From Ureibacillus thermophilus (GTDB taxonomy: Bacteria > Bacillota > Bacilli > Bacillales_A > Planococcaceae), in NCBI RefSeq assembly GCF_004331915.1, contig NZ_CP036528.1:2953326-3017325 (forward strand): 64,000 bases of DNA, given 5' to 3'. Under the pieces are notes generated by a model. The model was not told the origin of the DNA, ran no database searches, and worked only from the letters and a program-made list of their open reading frames with translations. This document shows positions 9,448-18,059 of this stretch, in pieces; within the stretch, counting starts at the first letter, position 1, and each line of letters starts with the position of its first letter. The position numbers were made by a program, and so were the translations under genes.

Positions 9448-9652
9448 AAACGAGGTTGGGACAAATCTAAAAAGAGGCTGGGACAAATCTAAAAAAGGGG
9501 CTGGGACAAAAGATAAAAAAGGGGCTGTCTAAAAAGTCCATTTTAGTTGAAAATCCGCCAAAATTAAAACCCAAAGAATGTTGATTTTACAGCATTCTTT
9601 GGGTTTGCTTTTTTTAGATTTCGGGATTAAATACTACTTTTCGGACAGCCCC
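9448..9652. repeat. tandem GAGGCTGGGACA ends plus a 132-bp inverted-repeat element
   Basis: Three copies of a GAGG(C/T)TGGGACAAA block occur in tandem at about 9452, 9474 and 9497. They are followed at 9521-9652 by an element bounded by GGGGCTGTC and GACAGCCCC, with a strong internal hairpin (ACCCAAAGAATG with CATTCTTTGGGT). No gene is evident between 9330 and 9818. The first block matches the end of the larger dispersed element described at 24929-25205. Confidence 0.75.
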
Positions 9653-9703
9653 TTCTTACCTCTAGTCAAGTGTTTTTTATTAAATAATTTGGTTCACATA
9701 GAT

Positions 9704-9745
9704 TTTATTTTGGAAGGAAGGGGTACCCCTTCCTTCCAAAATAAA
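9704..9745. repeat. 42-bp perfect palindrome
   Basis: The two 21-bp arms are exact reverse complements with no loop, centred on GGGGTACCCC and flanked by TTCC/GGAA blocks. It lies 73 bp downstream of the IS110 fragment. Function is unknown; a terminator or recombination site are both possible. Confidence 0.9.
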
Positions 9746-9818
9746 TTTTCGCATGACAAATAGACCTCACGATTTCCATTTTTTTCGCCAGGTCTTTGTG
9801 ATATAATCTTACTTACGA

Positions 9819-10343
9819 TTACTGATGCATTGTTGCCTTTTCGTAATCGTATTTCAGATTATGTGTGATAAGGTGATAAGCCGATTTCAAGAACTTATTC
9901 ACGCATGCTATGGACGCAACTTTATGAGGTTTCCTCTGGGGTTGCGTTTTTAATTTATCATAATAATCTACAATATGATTTTGTGTATTTTTCCGTAGTT
10001 GGATCATGGTCTGGATCATGTAAAATAGAATCTTTCTAAGTTTGTTATTTCCTCTTTTATTAATCTTGTCTTTATAAAAGGTATTCCCAGATTGATATCT
10101 CATGATATCAATACCGACGTAAGCATTCAGTTGTTTATGGTTTTTGAATCGTCGAATATCTCCTAGTTCTCCAATTAAACGAACTGCAGTCGTTTCTCCG
10201 ATTCCTGGAAATGAAATTAAAATCTGATACTCTTGTTTATCTTTCGATAATTTAACCATCTTTTGGACAAGTTGATCTCTTTTCTCCTTCAAGTCTGCAA
10301 TCCGTTTGGCATAATCCCGCACTTGTTCGTGGACTTTTTAAAA
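9819..10343 (-). pseudogene. IS110-family transposase, C-terminal fragment
   Basis: The frame encodes about 167 residues from the ATG at 10322, with recognisable homology back to about 10343. It matches the C-terminal transposase_20 half of IS110-type recombinases: PGIGETTAVRLIGELGD, NAYVGID, KINKRGNNKLRKILF. The N-terminal DEDD catalytic domain is missing and a stop precedes the frame, so it cannot transpose. The break coincides with the edge of a small-repeat copy at 10415, suggesting deletion or insertion there. Confidence 0.88.
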
Positions 10344-10414
10344 TTACAAGAGGCTTATTACCTAATTTTATAAAAGTTAAATTAAATATTATTTTCCATT
10401 AAATGTAACGTTAA

Positions 10415-10650
10415 GTTGATGACATTGGGCTCGAGCCTCCTCGGAGCTCAATTCTTCGCTCCTGCGGGGTCTCGAGACTCGGGCTGTTCCCGCAGGAGTC
10501 GCCCCGTCACTTCAATCAATTTTTAGTTATATCAATTTTTTATCAAAACTCTTTCAACTGCCCCTTTAATTTTTTGTTTATGTCCCAGCCTCTTGTTATC
10601 AAACTTTTTCAACTGCCCTTTCATTTTTTGTTTATGTCCCAGCCTCAGGC
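10415..10650. repeat. dispersed TGGGACA-end repeat, partial copy A
   Basis: This carries the GC-rich core GGCTCGAGCCTCCTCGGAGC, the CCCGCAGGAGTCGCC block and the AT-rich tail ending TTTATGTCCCAGCCTC, all shared with 25000-25205. The left half of the element is missing. The last 60 bp, ending in GTCCCAGCCTC, is present twice in tandem (ends near 10592 and 10645). Confidence 0.85.
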
Positions 10651-10887
10651 ATTGTCAAAATGGTACTTTTCATCCGGGGATTCTTTTCGAAAAACTTCTT
10701 CAAGCAGCTCATCGCCTTCCGCTTTCACCCGCTTATTCAATTCATCGACCGGAATTGCATCCACCGTCTGCATATCCTCATGCAAATCAAAAATACTGAC
10801 ATTGTCTGATGGAACGCGGTCCGGTTTTTCTTTATAAGGCATTTCAGCAAATCGCTTTTTAGATTTTGGCAATGAATCTTTTTTCAT
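10645..10887 (-). CDS. small hydrophilic protein, unrecognised
   Basis: An 80-residue, highly charged protein (start MKKDSLPKSKKRF, end KYHFDNA). I do not recognise the family. AAAGGAG lies ten bases before the ATG at 10887, which selects that start over the upstream GTG. There is no signal peptide or membrane segment. Its 3' end abuts the repeat copy, so the last codons could have been altered by the repeat. Confidence 0.55.
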   Translation of the reverse strand: MKKDSLPKSKKRFAEMPYKEKPDRVPSDNVSIFDLHEDMQTVDAIPVDELNKRVKAEGDELLEEVFRKESPDEKYHFDNA

Positions 10888-10935
10888 CGTCAACACACTC
10901 CTTTACGGTAGTATGTGTTGAACATCCTTCTTTAT

Positions 10936-11634
10936 TCAAGCCATCATATATTCTAATTTTTCGGCAAAACTTATATTGTTTGGATTCCATCTTCTATTTG
11001 GACATTGGTACACTTTGTAAGGCAGACCCAGGGCTCGAACAAATTCAGCAAATTTTCCATCAAACCAAGGCGGACTCCATGCGCCAGAACGACAAATATG
11101 TACCACGCTTGTTTTTATTCCTTTATATAAATCATCCCATTTTATATAATCAATGGAAAATGCTTTATTCATTTCTTTGAAAAATTCCGGTTTTTCTTTT
11201 GTGAAAGGACTATAAATGATATAGGCTTTTTTGATGATTCCATTTTGTAAAAGCTTTCCAAGCCAATTGGCGCAATTTACCTCAAATTTTAAAGAATCTA
11301 ATCCACCATACCCCAAATCCGAATGGGCATCAAACAGATAGACTTCCTCCACGTCAAATTTTTCAGCAATTTTGTATGATAAAGCATGAGAATCCGATAC
11401 GTAGATGTTCACATTCTGGTCCCATTTAAAAAATTGTTTGATTTTATCCCAAAATGAATCCACTTCATCGGAAAGGGAGAAAAATTTCTCAAAATCCTTT
11501 CCATAGGATTTGTATTGAAAATATTTTTTATACCATAAATCATGAATCGTCCGTTTGTTCTCAACACTTGATGCAATTTCTTGATTTTCAGCGGAAATGA
11601 AATAATCCCAGTCAATGGACAAAAGACTAGCCAT
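10936..11634 (-). CDS. arginase-fold/UPF0489-like protein
   Basis: A 232-residue protein beginning MASLLSIDWDYF; GGAGGG at proper spacing selects the ATG at 11634. The segments SIDWDYF and LFDAHSDLGYGG resemble the Asp/His metal-binding signature of the ureohydrolase (arginase/deacetylase) fold, and the protein recalls the UPF0489 group. Substrate is unknown. It is a single gene, divergent from the flavoprotein gene at 11799. I base the fold call on these motifs only. Confidence 0.55.
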   Translation of the reverse strand: MASLLSIDWDYFISAENQEIASSVENKRTIHDLWYKKYFQYKSYGKDFEKFFSLSDEVDSFWDKIKQFFKWDQNVNIYVSDSHALSYKIAEKFDVEEVYLFDAHSDLGYGGLDSLKFEVNCANWLGKLLQNGIIKKAYIIYSPFTKEKPEFFKEMNKAFSIDYIKWDDLYKGIKTSVVHICRSGAWSPPWFDGKFAEFVRALGLPYKVYQCPNRRWNPNNISFAEKLEYMMA

Positions 11635-11798
11635 TCTAATCCCTCCAAAAATCAAAGAGTATTGCTACTAAAATCGTAATACTCAAAAAATGGAAAATCA
11701 AATGATGGACTCTACTTATGAAAAGAAAACATATTTTTAGAGAGGAAATTTATATTCTGGTAGAATGGTAAATATAGAAAAAGTTAGGAGGGATTTAT

Positions 11799-12359
11799 AT
11801 GTATGATATAGCCATTATCGGAGCAGGTCCTGCTGGAGGAAGCGCTGCGATTTTCACAGCAAAAGCAGGAAAAAAAACAGTGATTTTAGATAGCGATCAA
11901 GGTGTTACAAAACGCGCAATGCTATACAATCACTACGGTGTAAAAGAAATTACAGGCCCTGAATTAGTGAAAACGGGAATTGAACAAGCGAAACATTACG
12001 GCGCTGAACTGATTGAAGCAAAAGTGACTGGCATCACTAAAACCGAAAATGGATTTAAAGTGCAATATGAAAACGGAGAAGTAGAAGCAAAACACGTTAT
12101 CCTTGCCACAGGATTTTTAACTGACCTCGCTGAAAGCATCGGCCTTAAAACAAAACCTGGAACAGAACCAAGAGTCAAAACTATTTTTGATGTAGATGCA
12201 AACGGAAAAACAAATGTGGAAGGTATTTGGGCTGCTGGCACTTGTGCGGGAGTAAGCGTCCATACTATCATTACTGCTGGAGACGGCGCAAAAGTGGCGA
12301 TCAATGTCATCAGCGAATTAAACGGCGAACGTTATGTAGATCACGATGTATTAAAATAA
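11799..12359 (+). CDS. short FAD-dependent thioredoxin-reductase-like oxidoreductase
   Basis: A 186-residue protein with the dinucleotide-binding IIGAGPAGGSAA at residues 5-16 and the second FAD signature GIWAAGTCAG near the C-terminus. It looks like thioredoxin reductase with the central NAD(P)H domain and its redox CxxC removed. Such short family members exist; the partner reductant is not known. GGAGG precedes the ATG. A strong terminator follows at 12375, so it is monocistronic. Confidence 0.75.
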   Translation: MYDIAIIGAGPAGGSAAIFTAKAGKKTVILDSDQGVTKRAMLYNHYGVKEITGPELVKTGIEQAKHYGAELIEAKVTGITKTENGFKVQYENGEVEAKHVILATGFLTDLAESIGLKTKPGTEPRVKTIFDVDANGKTNVEGIWAAGTCAGVSVHTIITAGDGAKVAINVISELNGERYVDHDVLK

Positions 12360-12374
12360 TTGCTATTTTAATAA

Positions 12375-12410
12375 CCGGGGAAGCGGTTCTCTTCCCCGGC
12401 TTTTTTATTT
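12375..12410 (+). terminator. intrinsic terminator of the FAD oxidoreductase gene
   Basis: CCGGGGAAG pairs with CTTCCCCGG around a 7-nt loop, followed by CTTTTTTATTT. Confidence 0.9.
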
Positions 12411-12498
12411 ATATGGAAGCAATGTTTTTCCACAAAATCGAAAAATTTTTTGTATTCGCTTTCATGATATAATATTTCAAACAAAAGGTGTGATTGCA

Positions 12499-12588
12499 AT
12501 GATTGCAAATTACACAAATATTTTAGTTGCCATGGACGGTTCAAAAGAGTCTGAGGCCGCTCTTCGGCAAGGAATAATAAAAAAATAA
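12499..12588 (+). pseudogene. universal stress protein (UspA) N-terminal remnant
   Basis: A 29-codon frame beginning MIANYTNILVAMDGSKESEA matches the ATP-binding start of UspA proteins (normally about 140 residues). It then runs into a stop. A ribosome site (AAAGGTG) is still present. The rest of the gene is deleted up to a terminator hairpin 18 bp later. Confidence 0.7.
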
Positions 12589-12605
12589 TTTTCTTACAAA
12601 ATAAT

Positions 12606-12635
12606 GAAAACGCCTCAAAATGTAGAGGCGTTTTC
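12606..12635. terminator. bidirectional terminator
   Basis: GAAAACGCCTC pairs with GAGGCGTTTTC around 8 nt, with T-rich flanks on both strands. It serves the usp remnant and the convergent spore-protein gene. Confidence 0.85.
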
Positions 12636-12648
12636 GTTTAATCATTAT

Positions 12649-13014
12649 TTATTTATTTTGTTTTTGCGGATTTGGATTAAAACCGCCTTCTTCTGCAATT
12701 TCTTCTCTTACTTTTTGGATGCTAGTTCCAGCGGCTGTCTTTGCTGGAGCTGGGCTTGGCTGAGCTTTACTTGAAAAACTGCTTTCTTGGGCAATCTCTT
12801 CTCTCACTTGCTGGATGTTTGTTCCAGCTGGTGTCTTTGCTGGAGTTGGGCTTGGCTGAGAAGAACTATTTCCAAAACCGCCCTCTTGTGCTATTTCTTC
12901 TCTTACTTTTTGAGGGTTTGTTCCAAAAGTTGAACTTGAACCTTGGGCATTTTGACGTTTTACTTCTTCCATATTTGTTCCAGTTTGTGTAAATTGTTTA
13001 TTTTGATTCGGCAT
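12649..13014 (-). CDS. gamma-type small acid-soluble spore protein (SspE-like)
   Basis: A 121-residue, Gln/Asn/Ser-rich, very hydrophilic protein with three repeats of the form GTxxxxVREEIAQEGGF (about residues 31-47, 68-84 and 100-115) plus a first VKRQNAQ segment. This resembles gamma-type SASP, whose repeats have QVRxQN, and such proteins store amino acids in the spore core. GGAGG precedes the ATG. Expression would be forespore-specific, but I do not see a clear sigma-G promoter. The repeat spacers are Pro/Ala-rich (SPTPAKT), which is unusual. Confidence 0.6.
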   Translation of the reverse strand: MPNQNKQFTQTGTNMEEVKRQNAQGSSSTFGTNPQKVREEIAQEGGFGNSSSQPSPTPAKTPAGTNIQQVREEIAQESSFSSKAQPSPAPAKTAAGTSIQKVREEIAEEGGFNPNPQKQNK

Positions 13015-13233
13015 TTGTACACCTCCTAAAGTGTTATGCCTTTATCATGCTAATTTCTCATCAATTTATTCGCTGCAGCCGACACTTATTTTCTTCCAAG
13101 TAAAAAACATATTACTTGGCATAACGGGAGAAAATGTTTTAGAATATTTCCCTTGTAATCGGAACATACCAATTTTGCATTTTCTTATTTGTCCTTTCAT
13201 ACAATAGTGCATGTCCTGCGATGGAGGAATATC

Positions 13234-13803
13234 ATGTACTATATACAGAAAGGACTAGCCATACTGATCGGCAGCATTTTATTATCAATCGGCATCAATC
13301 TTTTTCTGGCTCCTTATGAAATTTTAGACGGCGGCATTATCGGGCTTTCCCTCATTTTGCATTATTTGTTCGATTTAAAAATTGGATTAATGGTGATTAT
13401 GTTGAGCTTGCCAATCTTTGTGATGGCATGGTTTAAATATAGACCATATTTTTACAACAGCATTCACGGATTGCTTGTATCTTCCGTCATTATTGATCTG
13501 TTGAAACCCCTTCGTTTTCTTTTGGATATTGGGGCCACTTACGCAGCCATTATTGGAGGAACCTTCGTCGGACTTGGCATTGGCATTATGCTAAGATTTA
13601 ATACAAGCACCGGAGGAACGGATTTACTTGCCCAATTCATCAGCGACAAAACAAATATTAATGTTGGAGTGATTATTTTCATCATCGACTCCATCATCGT
13701 CCTCATTGGAGGAATTTTGCTCTCTGCCAGCACACTCCTATTGTCCATCGTCGCCATTACCTCCGTTGGTATTGCGACAAGCGCAGTTGCCAGAAAGGGA
13801 TGA
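13234..13803 (+). CDS. YitT-family membrane protein (short form)
   Basis: GGAGGA selects the ATG at 13234 and gives 189 residues with five to six hydrophobic helices. Signature stretches include SIGINLFLAPYEILDGGIIG near the N-terminus and FNTSTGGTDLLAQ in the middle, typical of the YitT/DUF161 family of unknown function. The usual C-terminal DUF2179 cytoplasmic domain is absent, so this is the short variant. It converges on the transporter gene at 14007. Confidence 0.75.
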   Translation: MYYIQKGLAILIGSILLSIGINLFLAPYEILDGGIIGLSLILHYLFDLKIGLMVIMLSLPIFVMAWFKYRPYFYNSIHGLLVSSVIIDLLKPLRFLLDIGATYAAIIGGTFVGLGIGIMLRFNTSTGGTDLLAQFISDKTNINVGVIIFIIDSIIVLIGGILLSASTLLLSIVAITSVGIATSAVARKG

Positions 13804-13816
13804 TTCATAAAAACAA

Positions 13817-13999
13817 AAAGGGACTGTCCAGAAAGTGTAAAACTTTCAGAACAGTCCCATTTCTAATAGTAAAATGCTTTGAAAAATCTTCGCTCCTGCG
13901 GTGGTCACATTAAACGCATCTTCTCGTCGCAATTTATCTGCGGCGAAGCACTAGCTAAAGCCGCAAAGGGGACGTCTCAACTTTTCAGAGCCCCCTTTT
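13817..13999. repeat. dispersed repeat family 2, copy at 13.8 kb
   Basis: The left end is a hairpin (GGGACTGTCC ... GGAACAGTCCC-like), the middle has CTTCGCTCCTGCGGTGG and CACATTAAACGC, and the right end has GGGGACGTCTC with CAGAGCCCCC and a T-run. Related copies lie at 31196-31374 and, inverted, at 59868-60084. It sits between two convergent genes and can terminate both. Confidence 0.85.
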
Positions 14000-14006
14000 T
14001 TATAAA

Positions 14007-14900
14007 TCATTTGATTTCTCTTATATTTTTTACCGACTTTCCTTTGAGAAAATCAAGTTTTGTTTCAGCTAAAATAATAGCCGTCAAAATCAAAAAAGCT
14101 CCGACAATCATTCTTCCAGTCAATACTTCGCTTAAAATGATAATGGAGAAAACCATGCCCCACAATGCCTCTGTCGATAAAATAATCGCAGTTTTCGTTT
14201 CGTTCGTATATTTTTGCGCCATCGTTTGAAAGCAGTAGGCAAGGGTCGTTGAAAATAACCCTAAATACAATACAGATAATGTCCCTTTCCATTCAAGGGC
14301 AAACTCCACTTCCCCTTTGAAAAATAAGAATAGCCAACTAAAAAGAGCGGCTGCCCCCATTTGCGCAACTGTGAGCAAAATGGGATCTTCATCCTTCACA
14401 TATTTGGCTGTGTAATAAATTTGATAAGCAAAACCAAAAGCACATCCTAATGTCAATAAATCGCCTAAATTGATTTCGGAAATGGATAATTCCAACGATA
14501 GAAAAGCAATGCCGATAATTGCCAAAAAAGCCCCGGACAACTCAAATCTATCAATTTTCCTTTTGTCCATAAAAAAGGCGATAAAAGGGACAATGACCAC
14601 GTTAATCGCCGTAATAAATGCATTTTTCGATGGCGTTGTATATTGCAGACCGACTGTTTGCAAAAGGAAAGCCATATATAATAGCAAGCCTAAAATGAAT
14701 CCCCGTTTGATGGTCGATTTCTTCATATTTTTTAACCGCTGATAAAAGATCAGACTTAAAATGAAAACTCCTATGGTAAAACGAACGGCTAATATTTGAT
14801 AAGGTGTAAAATAATTCAACGAAATGGCGCTGAATGCAAAACCGCTTCCCCAAATAATCGCTGTTGTAAACAGCATAATTTCCCCTATATATTTCCCCAT
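14007..14900 (-). CDS. EamA/DMT-superfamily transporter
   Basis: A 297-residue integral membrane protein with ten predicted helices in two EamA repeats. The first begins AIIWGSGFAFSAISL and contains RFTIGVFILSL; the second contains TLAYCFQTMAQKY and ALWGMVFSIIIL. It is a drug/metabolite-type exporter of unknown substrate in the cytoplasmic membrane. GGAGG places the start at ATG 14900 rather than the upstream TTG. It stands alone, with repeat family 2 immediately downstream. Confidence 0.85.
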   Translation of the reverse strand: MGKYIGEIMLFTTAIIWGSGFAFSAISLNYFTPYQILAVRFTIGVFILSLIFYQRLKNMKKSTIKRGFILGLLLYMAFLLQTVGLQYTTPSKNAFITAINVVIVPFIAFFMDKRKIDRFELSGAFLAIIGIAFLSLELSISEINLGDLLTLGCAFGFAYQIYYTAKYVKDEDPILLTVAQMGAAALFSWLFLFFKGEVEFALEWKGTLSVLYLGLFSTTLAYCFQTMAQKYTNETKTAIILSTEALWGMVFSIIILSEVLTGRMIVGAFLILTAIILAETKLDFLKGKSVKNIREIK

Positions 14901-15065
14901 TGTTTCCTCCAATAAAGATTTATTCTATCTTTATATATTTTATCATGAAAATTTTTCTATATCTCAAAGGAATTTTCTATTTTTTTAATAACCGTTATGA
15001 TAAACTTATTGACAGTTTAGATTTTTCTTGTTTTTGGAGTGCATGTTAGAAAGGAGGTAAACCTT

Positions 15066-16163
15066 TTGTTTCAATCCATTCTATCAAACATTGCAATTAT
15101 TTTGCTGATGCATTTAACCATGACCTTCATATCTGATAATCATAAAAAAATTCCTCTCTTTTTTCGAAAAGTGATCACCGTCTCATTAGTTTCCTGTTGT
15201 ACAATTATCCTTTTTTATTTGCCAATCCATTTGAATGAAAACTTTTTTGTGGATATGCGATTTATTCCTCTTATTTTTTTAGCGTATTTGCAGGGATGGA
15301 TTGCTATCCCAGCACTATTGATAGCTTCCGCCTGGCGATTTTTCATGGGTGGAGCTGGTACGGTTCCAGGCATTGTATTTGGCATGGCACTTCCAACAAT
15401 CATCGCCCTCGCCTTTCATCCACGCTCTCATTTGAAAAAACACTATATCGAAAAAATTTCAATTGTTCTTTTATGCTGGATTGTTTGTGATTTTCCTATT
15501 ATTTTCATTGTACCAAATGGATGGGAAATTTTTAAGAATACCGCTTTGTTTCGCGTCACATCCTTTATTGTTACTGCCGTCATTCTATACATTTTTATCA
15601 TGCAAGACAGGCAGAGAAGATTTTTAAATAGCCAGCTGGAAAAAATGGCAGATGAAGATCCGTTGACGAAGCTTTTAAATAAGAGGAAGTTTTATGAAGT
15701 GGTTGAAGAAAAGAGACATACTTTAAAGCCAAAACATTACATCGCAATGCTGGATATTGATCATTTTAAAAAAGTAAACGATACCTATGGCCATTTATTT
15801 GGAGATAAAATTTTAGTAGAAGTAGCAAACATTTTAAAAAAATACGAATCCGATCAACTCGTTACCGGGCGCTTTGGAGGAGAAGAATTTATTATTTATC
15901 TTGGCGAAACAAACATCAATTCAGCTACAAATCTGTTGGAAAACATTCGATTGGATATTAAACATACTTCCTTTCCTTATAAGGAAATTGAAAGCGTCAG
16001 CATTACGATTTCAACTGGTGTCTCTGAATTTAAAGATGACAATATACTCGAAGCTGTTTATTCTGCAGACCAAAACTTATATAAGGCAAAGAGAAGCGGA
16101 CGGGATTGTCTAGTGGGCCCTGTACAAAGATACATAAATGAACCATCCAGACGAAACTTTTAG
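15066..16163 (+). CDS. membrane diguanylate cyclase with 5TMR-LYT sensor
   Basis: The TTG at 15066 sits eight bases after AAAGGAGG, giving 365 residues. The N-terminal 180 residues hold five or six membrane helices of the 5TMR-LYT type ([20 protein letters not shown]). The C-terminal GGDEF domain starts near [14 protein letters not shown] and contains the intact active site GGEEF. It should make cyclic di-GMP from GTP. I see no RxxD inhibitory site directly before GGEEF. It is probably a single gene. Confidence 0.9.
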   Translation: MFQSILSNIAIILLMHLTMTFISDNHKKIPLFFRKVITVSLVSCCTIILFYLPIHLNENFFVDMRFIPLIFLAYLQGWIAIPALLIASAWRFFMGGAGTVPGIVFGMALPTIIALAFHPRSHLKKHYIEKISIVLLCWIVCDFPIIFIVPNGWEIFKNTALFRVTSFIVTAVILYIFIMQDRQRRFLNSQLEKMADEDPLTKLLNKRKFYEVVEEKRHTLKPKHYIAMLDIDHFKKVNDTYGHLFGDKILVEVANILKKYESDQLVTGRFGGEEFIIYLGETNINSATNLLENIRLDIKHTSFPYKEIESVSITISTGVSEFKDDNILEAVYSADQNLYKAKRSGRDCLVGPVQRYINEPSRRNF

Positions 16164-16252
16164 AATATGAATTCATTGAACATTTCATGATTAGCACCGA
16201 TAGCCTCTGTTCTGAATACTATGTATTTAGTGAATGGGCGGGAGGTGTAAAA

Positions 16253-16750
16253 ATGATTCATTATGTGAGACCCGGGGAAACGCTTGCGCAAATTGCAAGG
16301 GATTATCGGGTGGAATATTTGATTTTATTGGAAAACAACCCTCAAATCACAAACCCGGATTTGTTATATATAGGTCAGCCGATTAATATTCCGGGTTTGC
16401 CAGACCCAAGTACAATCCCTTATGAAATTGATGTGTCAATCAATAACCGCACTCTATCTTTATATAACAATGGGGTTTTAGTGAAAACTTATCCAATTGC
16501 GGTGGGACGGATGTTATATGAAACGCCTACGGGAAATTTTGTTATTGTCAATAGAGCCCCGAATCCAGGTGGCCCTTTTGGTACGATGTGGCTGACGCTT
16601 TCCAAAGAGACTTATGGAATACATGGGACAAATGATCCCAGCTCGATTGGTTATGCTGTTTCTAAGGGCTGCGTCCGGATGTTAAATGAGGATGTGGAAG
16701 AATTGGCAAGCATCGTGCCAAATGGAACAGCCGTATATATCCATTATTGA
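16253..16750 (+). CDS. ykuD: LysM L,D-transpeptidase (YkuD-like)
   Basis: The start at ATG 16253 is set by GGAGGTG and gives 165 residues, the size of YkuD. Residues 1-48 are a LysM domain ([21 protein letters not shown]). The YkuD domain follows with [10 protein letters not shown] and the catalytic SKGCVRM. It cross-links or modifies peptidoglycan, typically in the spore wall. There is no signal peptide, as in B. subtilis YkuD. Confidence 0.92.
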   Translation: MIHYVRPGETLAQIARDYRVEYLILLENNPQITNPDLLYIGQPINIPGLPDPSTIPYEIDVSINNRTLSLYNNGVLVKTYPIAVGRMLYETPTGNFVIVNRAPNPGGPFGTMWLTLSKETYGIHGTNDPSSIGYAVSKGCVRMLNEDVEELASIVPNGTAVYIHY

Positions 16751-16846
16751 TCCATTGGGGGCGTCTAATACATGTAGATGTCCCTTTACTCTTCAAAATA
16801 TAATAACCCTCGGCACTCCTTCCTTGCCAAGGGATTTCCTTCAGGA

Positions 16847-17521
16847 TCAATTGTGAGCCCAGTTGTTTACTGCTATTTTTTCGATTTCTCGTGATCCCCT
16901 TTTAATGGTGACGCTGATTTTTTGATGCCAATTTTTGCATTCCTGCCAAATTTCCTCATACTCTTCCGAATCCTTCTCAATTCCCTTCTTGTCTTCAAAA
17001 AAGACAAATTCAATCAATGGCTTCGACAAATCATCTACAATGATTTTTAAGCTTAATTTATGAATGGTATCCTCTTCTTTAAAATCTTCTTCATTATAAA
17101 TTTGGGCATCGTAATTAATGATTGACCATCCGTGGGTGCCGCCCTTTGAAATTAATGAGCATATACTGTCGTTTACGGCAATGGCACATTCGTAGATTTC
17201 ATCAAATGAGTAGCTTTTCTTTTTAAAGTTTGATTCCACATCATCCCGTTCTAGATAGTAAAAAGTTTTGGATAGCTCGTCCAATAAAATGGCCGATAAA
17301 CAATCATCAGAAACTGCTCTTCGGTTGTGAGGAATTTTTTCTAGCTTCTGAATCGTCTCCTGCTCAATTTTTTCTTGCCGAAGCCGCGCCTCCCTTCTCA
17401 TTTCATAAATCCACCAAAGGAAAATTCCTAATGCAATAAAGAAAAACAACTTATTTCCTGACCCCATCCATAAAAATAAATAGACTATTTCCAACACACA
17501 AATAATCAGTGTCATTTCCAT
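16847..17521 (-). CDS. membrane-anchored protein, unrecognised
   Basis: A 224-residue protein starting at ATG 17521 with AGAGGTG just before it. Two short hydrophobic helices at the N-terminus (LIICVLEIVYLFLWM, LFFFIALGIFLWWIY) are followed by a basic/acidic helix (RREARLRQEKIEQE) and a soluble domain rich in Asp/Glu. I do not recognise the family. The layout suggests a cytoplasmic domain held at the membrane. Confidence 0.6.
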   Translation of the reverse strand: MEMTLIICVLEIVYLFLWMGSGNKLFFFIALGIFLWWIYEMRREARLRQEKIEQETIQKLEKIPHNRRAVSDDCLSAILLDELSKTFYYLERDDVESNFKKKSYSFDEIYECAIAVNDSICSLISKGGTHGWSIINYDAQIYNEEDFKEEDTIHKLSLKIIVDDLSKPLIEFVFFEDKKGIEKDSEEYEEIWQECKNWHQKISVTIKRGSREIEKIAVNNWAHN

Positions 17522-18011
17522 ATCACCTCTAGCAAAATCATTCGCCAAAACTCCAATCCATCTACTATTTATTAACCATACTATTCGATAAAAAGAGATT
17601 TATGATTGTTCAAGTAAATATTTTTCTTTGAATATGAAAGAAAATCATTTCCCATAATGATAAAAGGAAATTAAATGGATTGAGGGGATGATTTTGTCAT
17701 CTAAAAATATGCTTTCAATTTGTGCTTTAGGCGGTGTATTAATGAAATCAGGAAAAACATGTATGTCATTGAATACGGAGTCAAGTGACCTTTTTTAAAG
17801 TAAGCCATTATTCCAGATTGTTTAGGGATTGTCTTCCATCCTCCTGAAGGAAAAGCCGTCCTTTTATATTAACAAAATTTCAAATAAGTTACCTAATTTA
17901 AGAGACATTAAACCATTTTATGCATCATAGCAAGTTTTAAAAAAACGATTCTATCATTTTATAAATGTTATCATATAAGGAAATAATGAAATTCATCATC
18001 TTAATTTTTCT
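17522..18011. other. intergenic region with one weak small ORF
   Basis: AT-rich spacer. The only candidate is a 34-codon frame at 17694-17798 (+) starting with TTG after GAGGGG, giving a small Cys-containing peptide with no recognised relatives. I do not call it a gene. No repeats are seen. Confidence 0.4.
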
Positions 18012-18046
18012 AAAAAAATTAAGCCCATGAATATTTCATGAGCTCG
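18012..18046 (-). terminator. terminator after spoVR
   Basis: Minus strand AGCTCATGAA pairs with TTCATGGGCT, followed by TAATTTTTTT. Confidence 0.8.
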
Positions 18047-18059
18047 TTCAACCATCCGT

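Noticed and set aside
17694..17798. 34-codon TTG frame with GAGGGG upstream
   Set aside because: Too short and without any recognised similarity; noted only in the intergenic entry.
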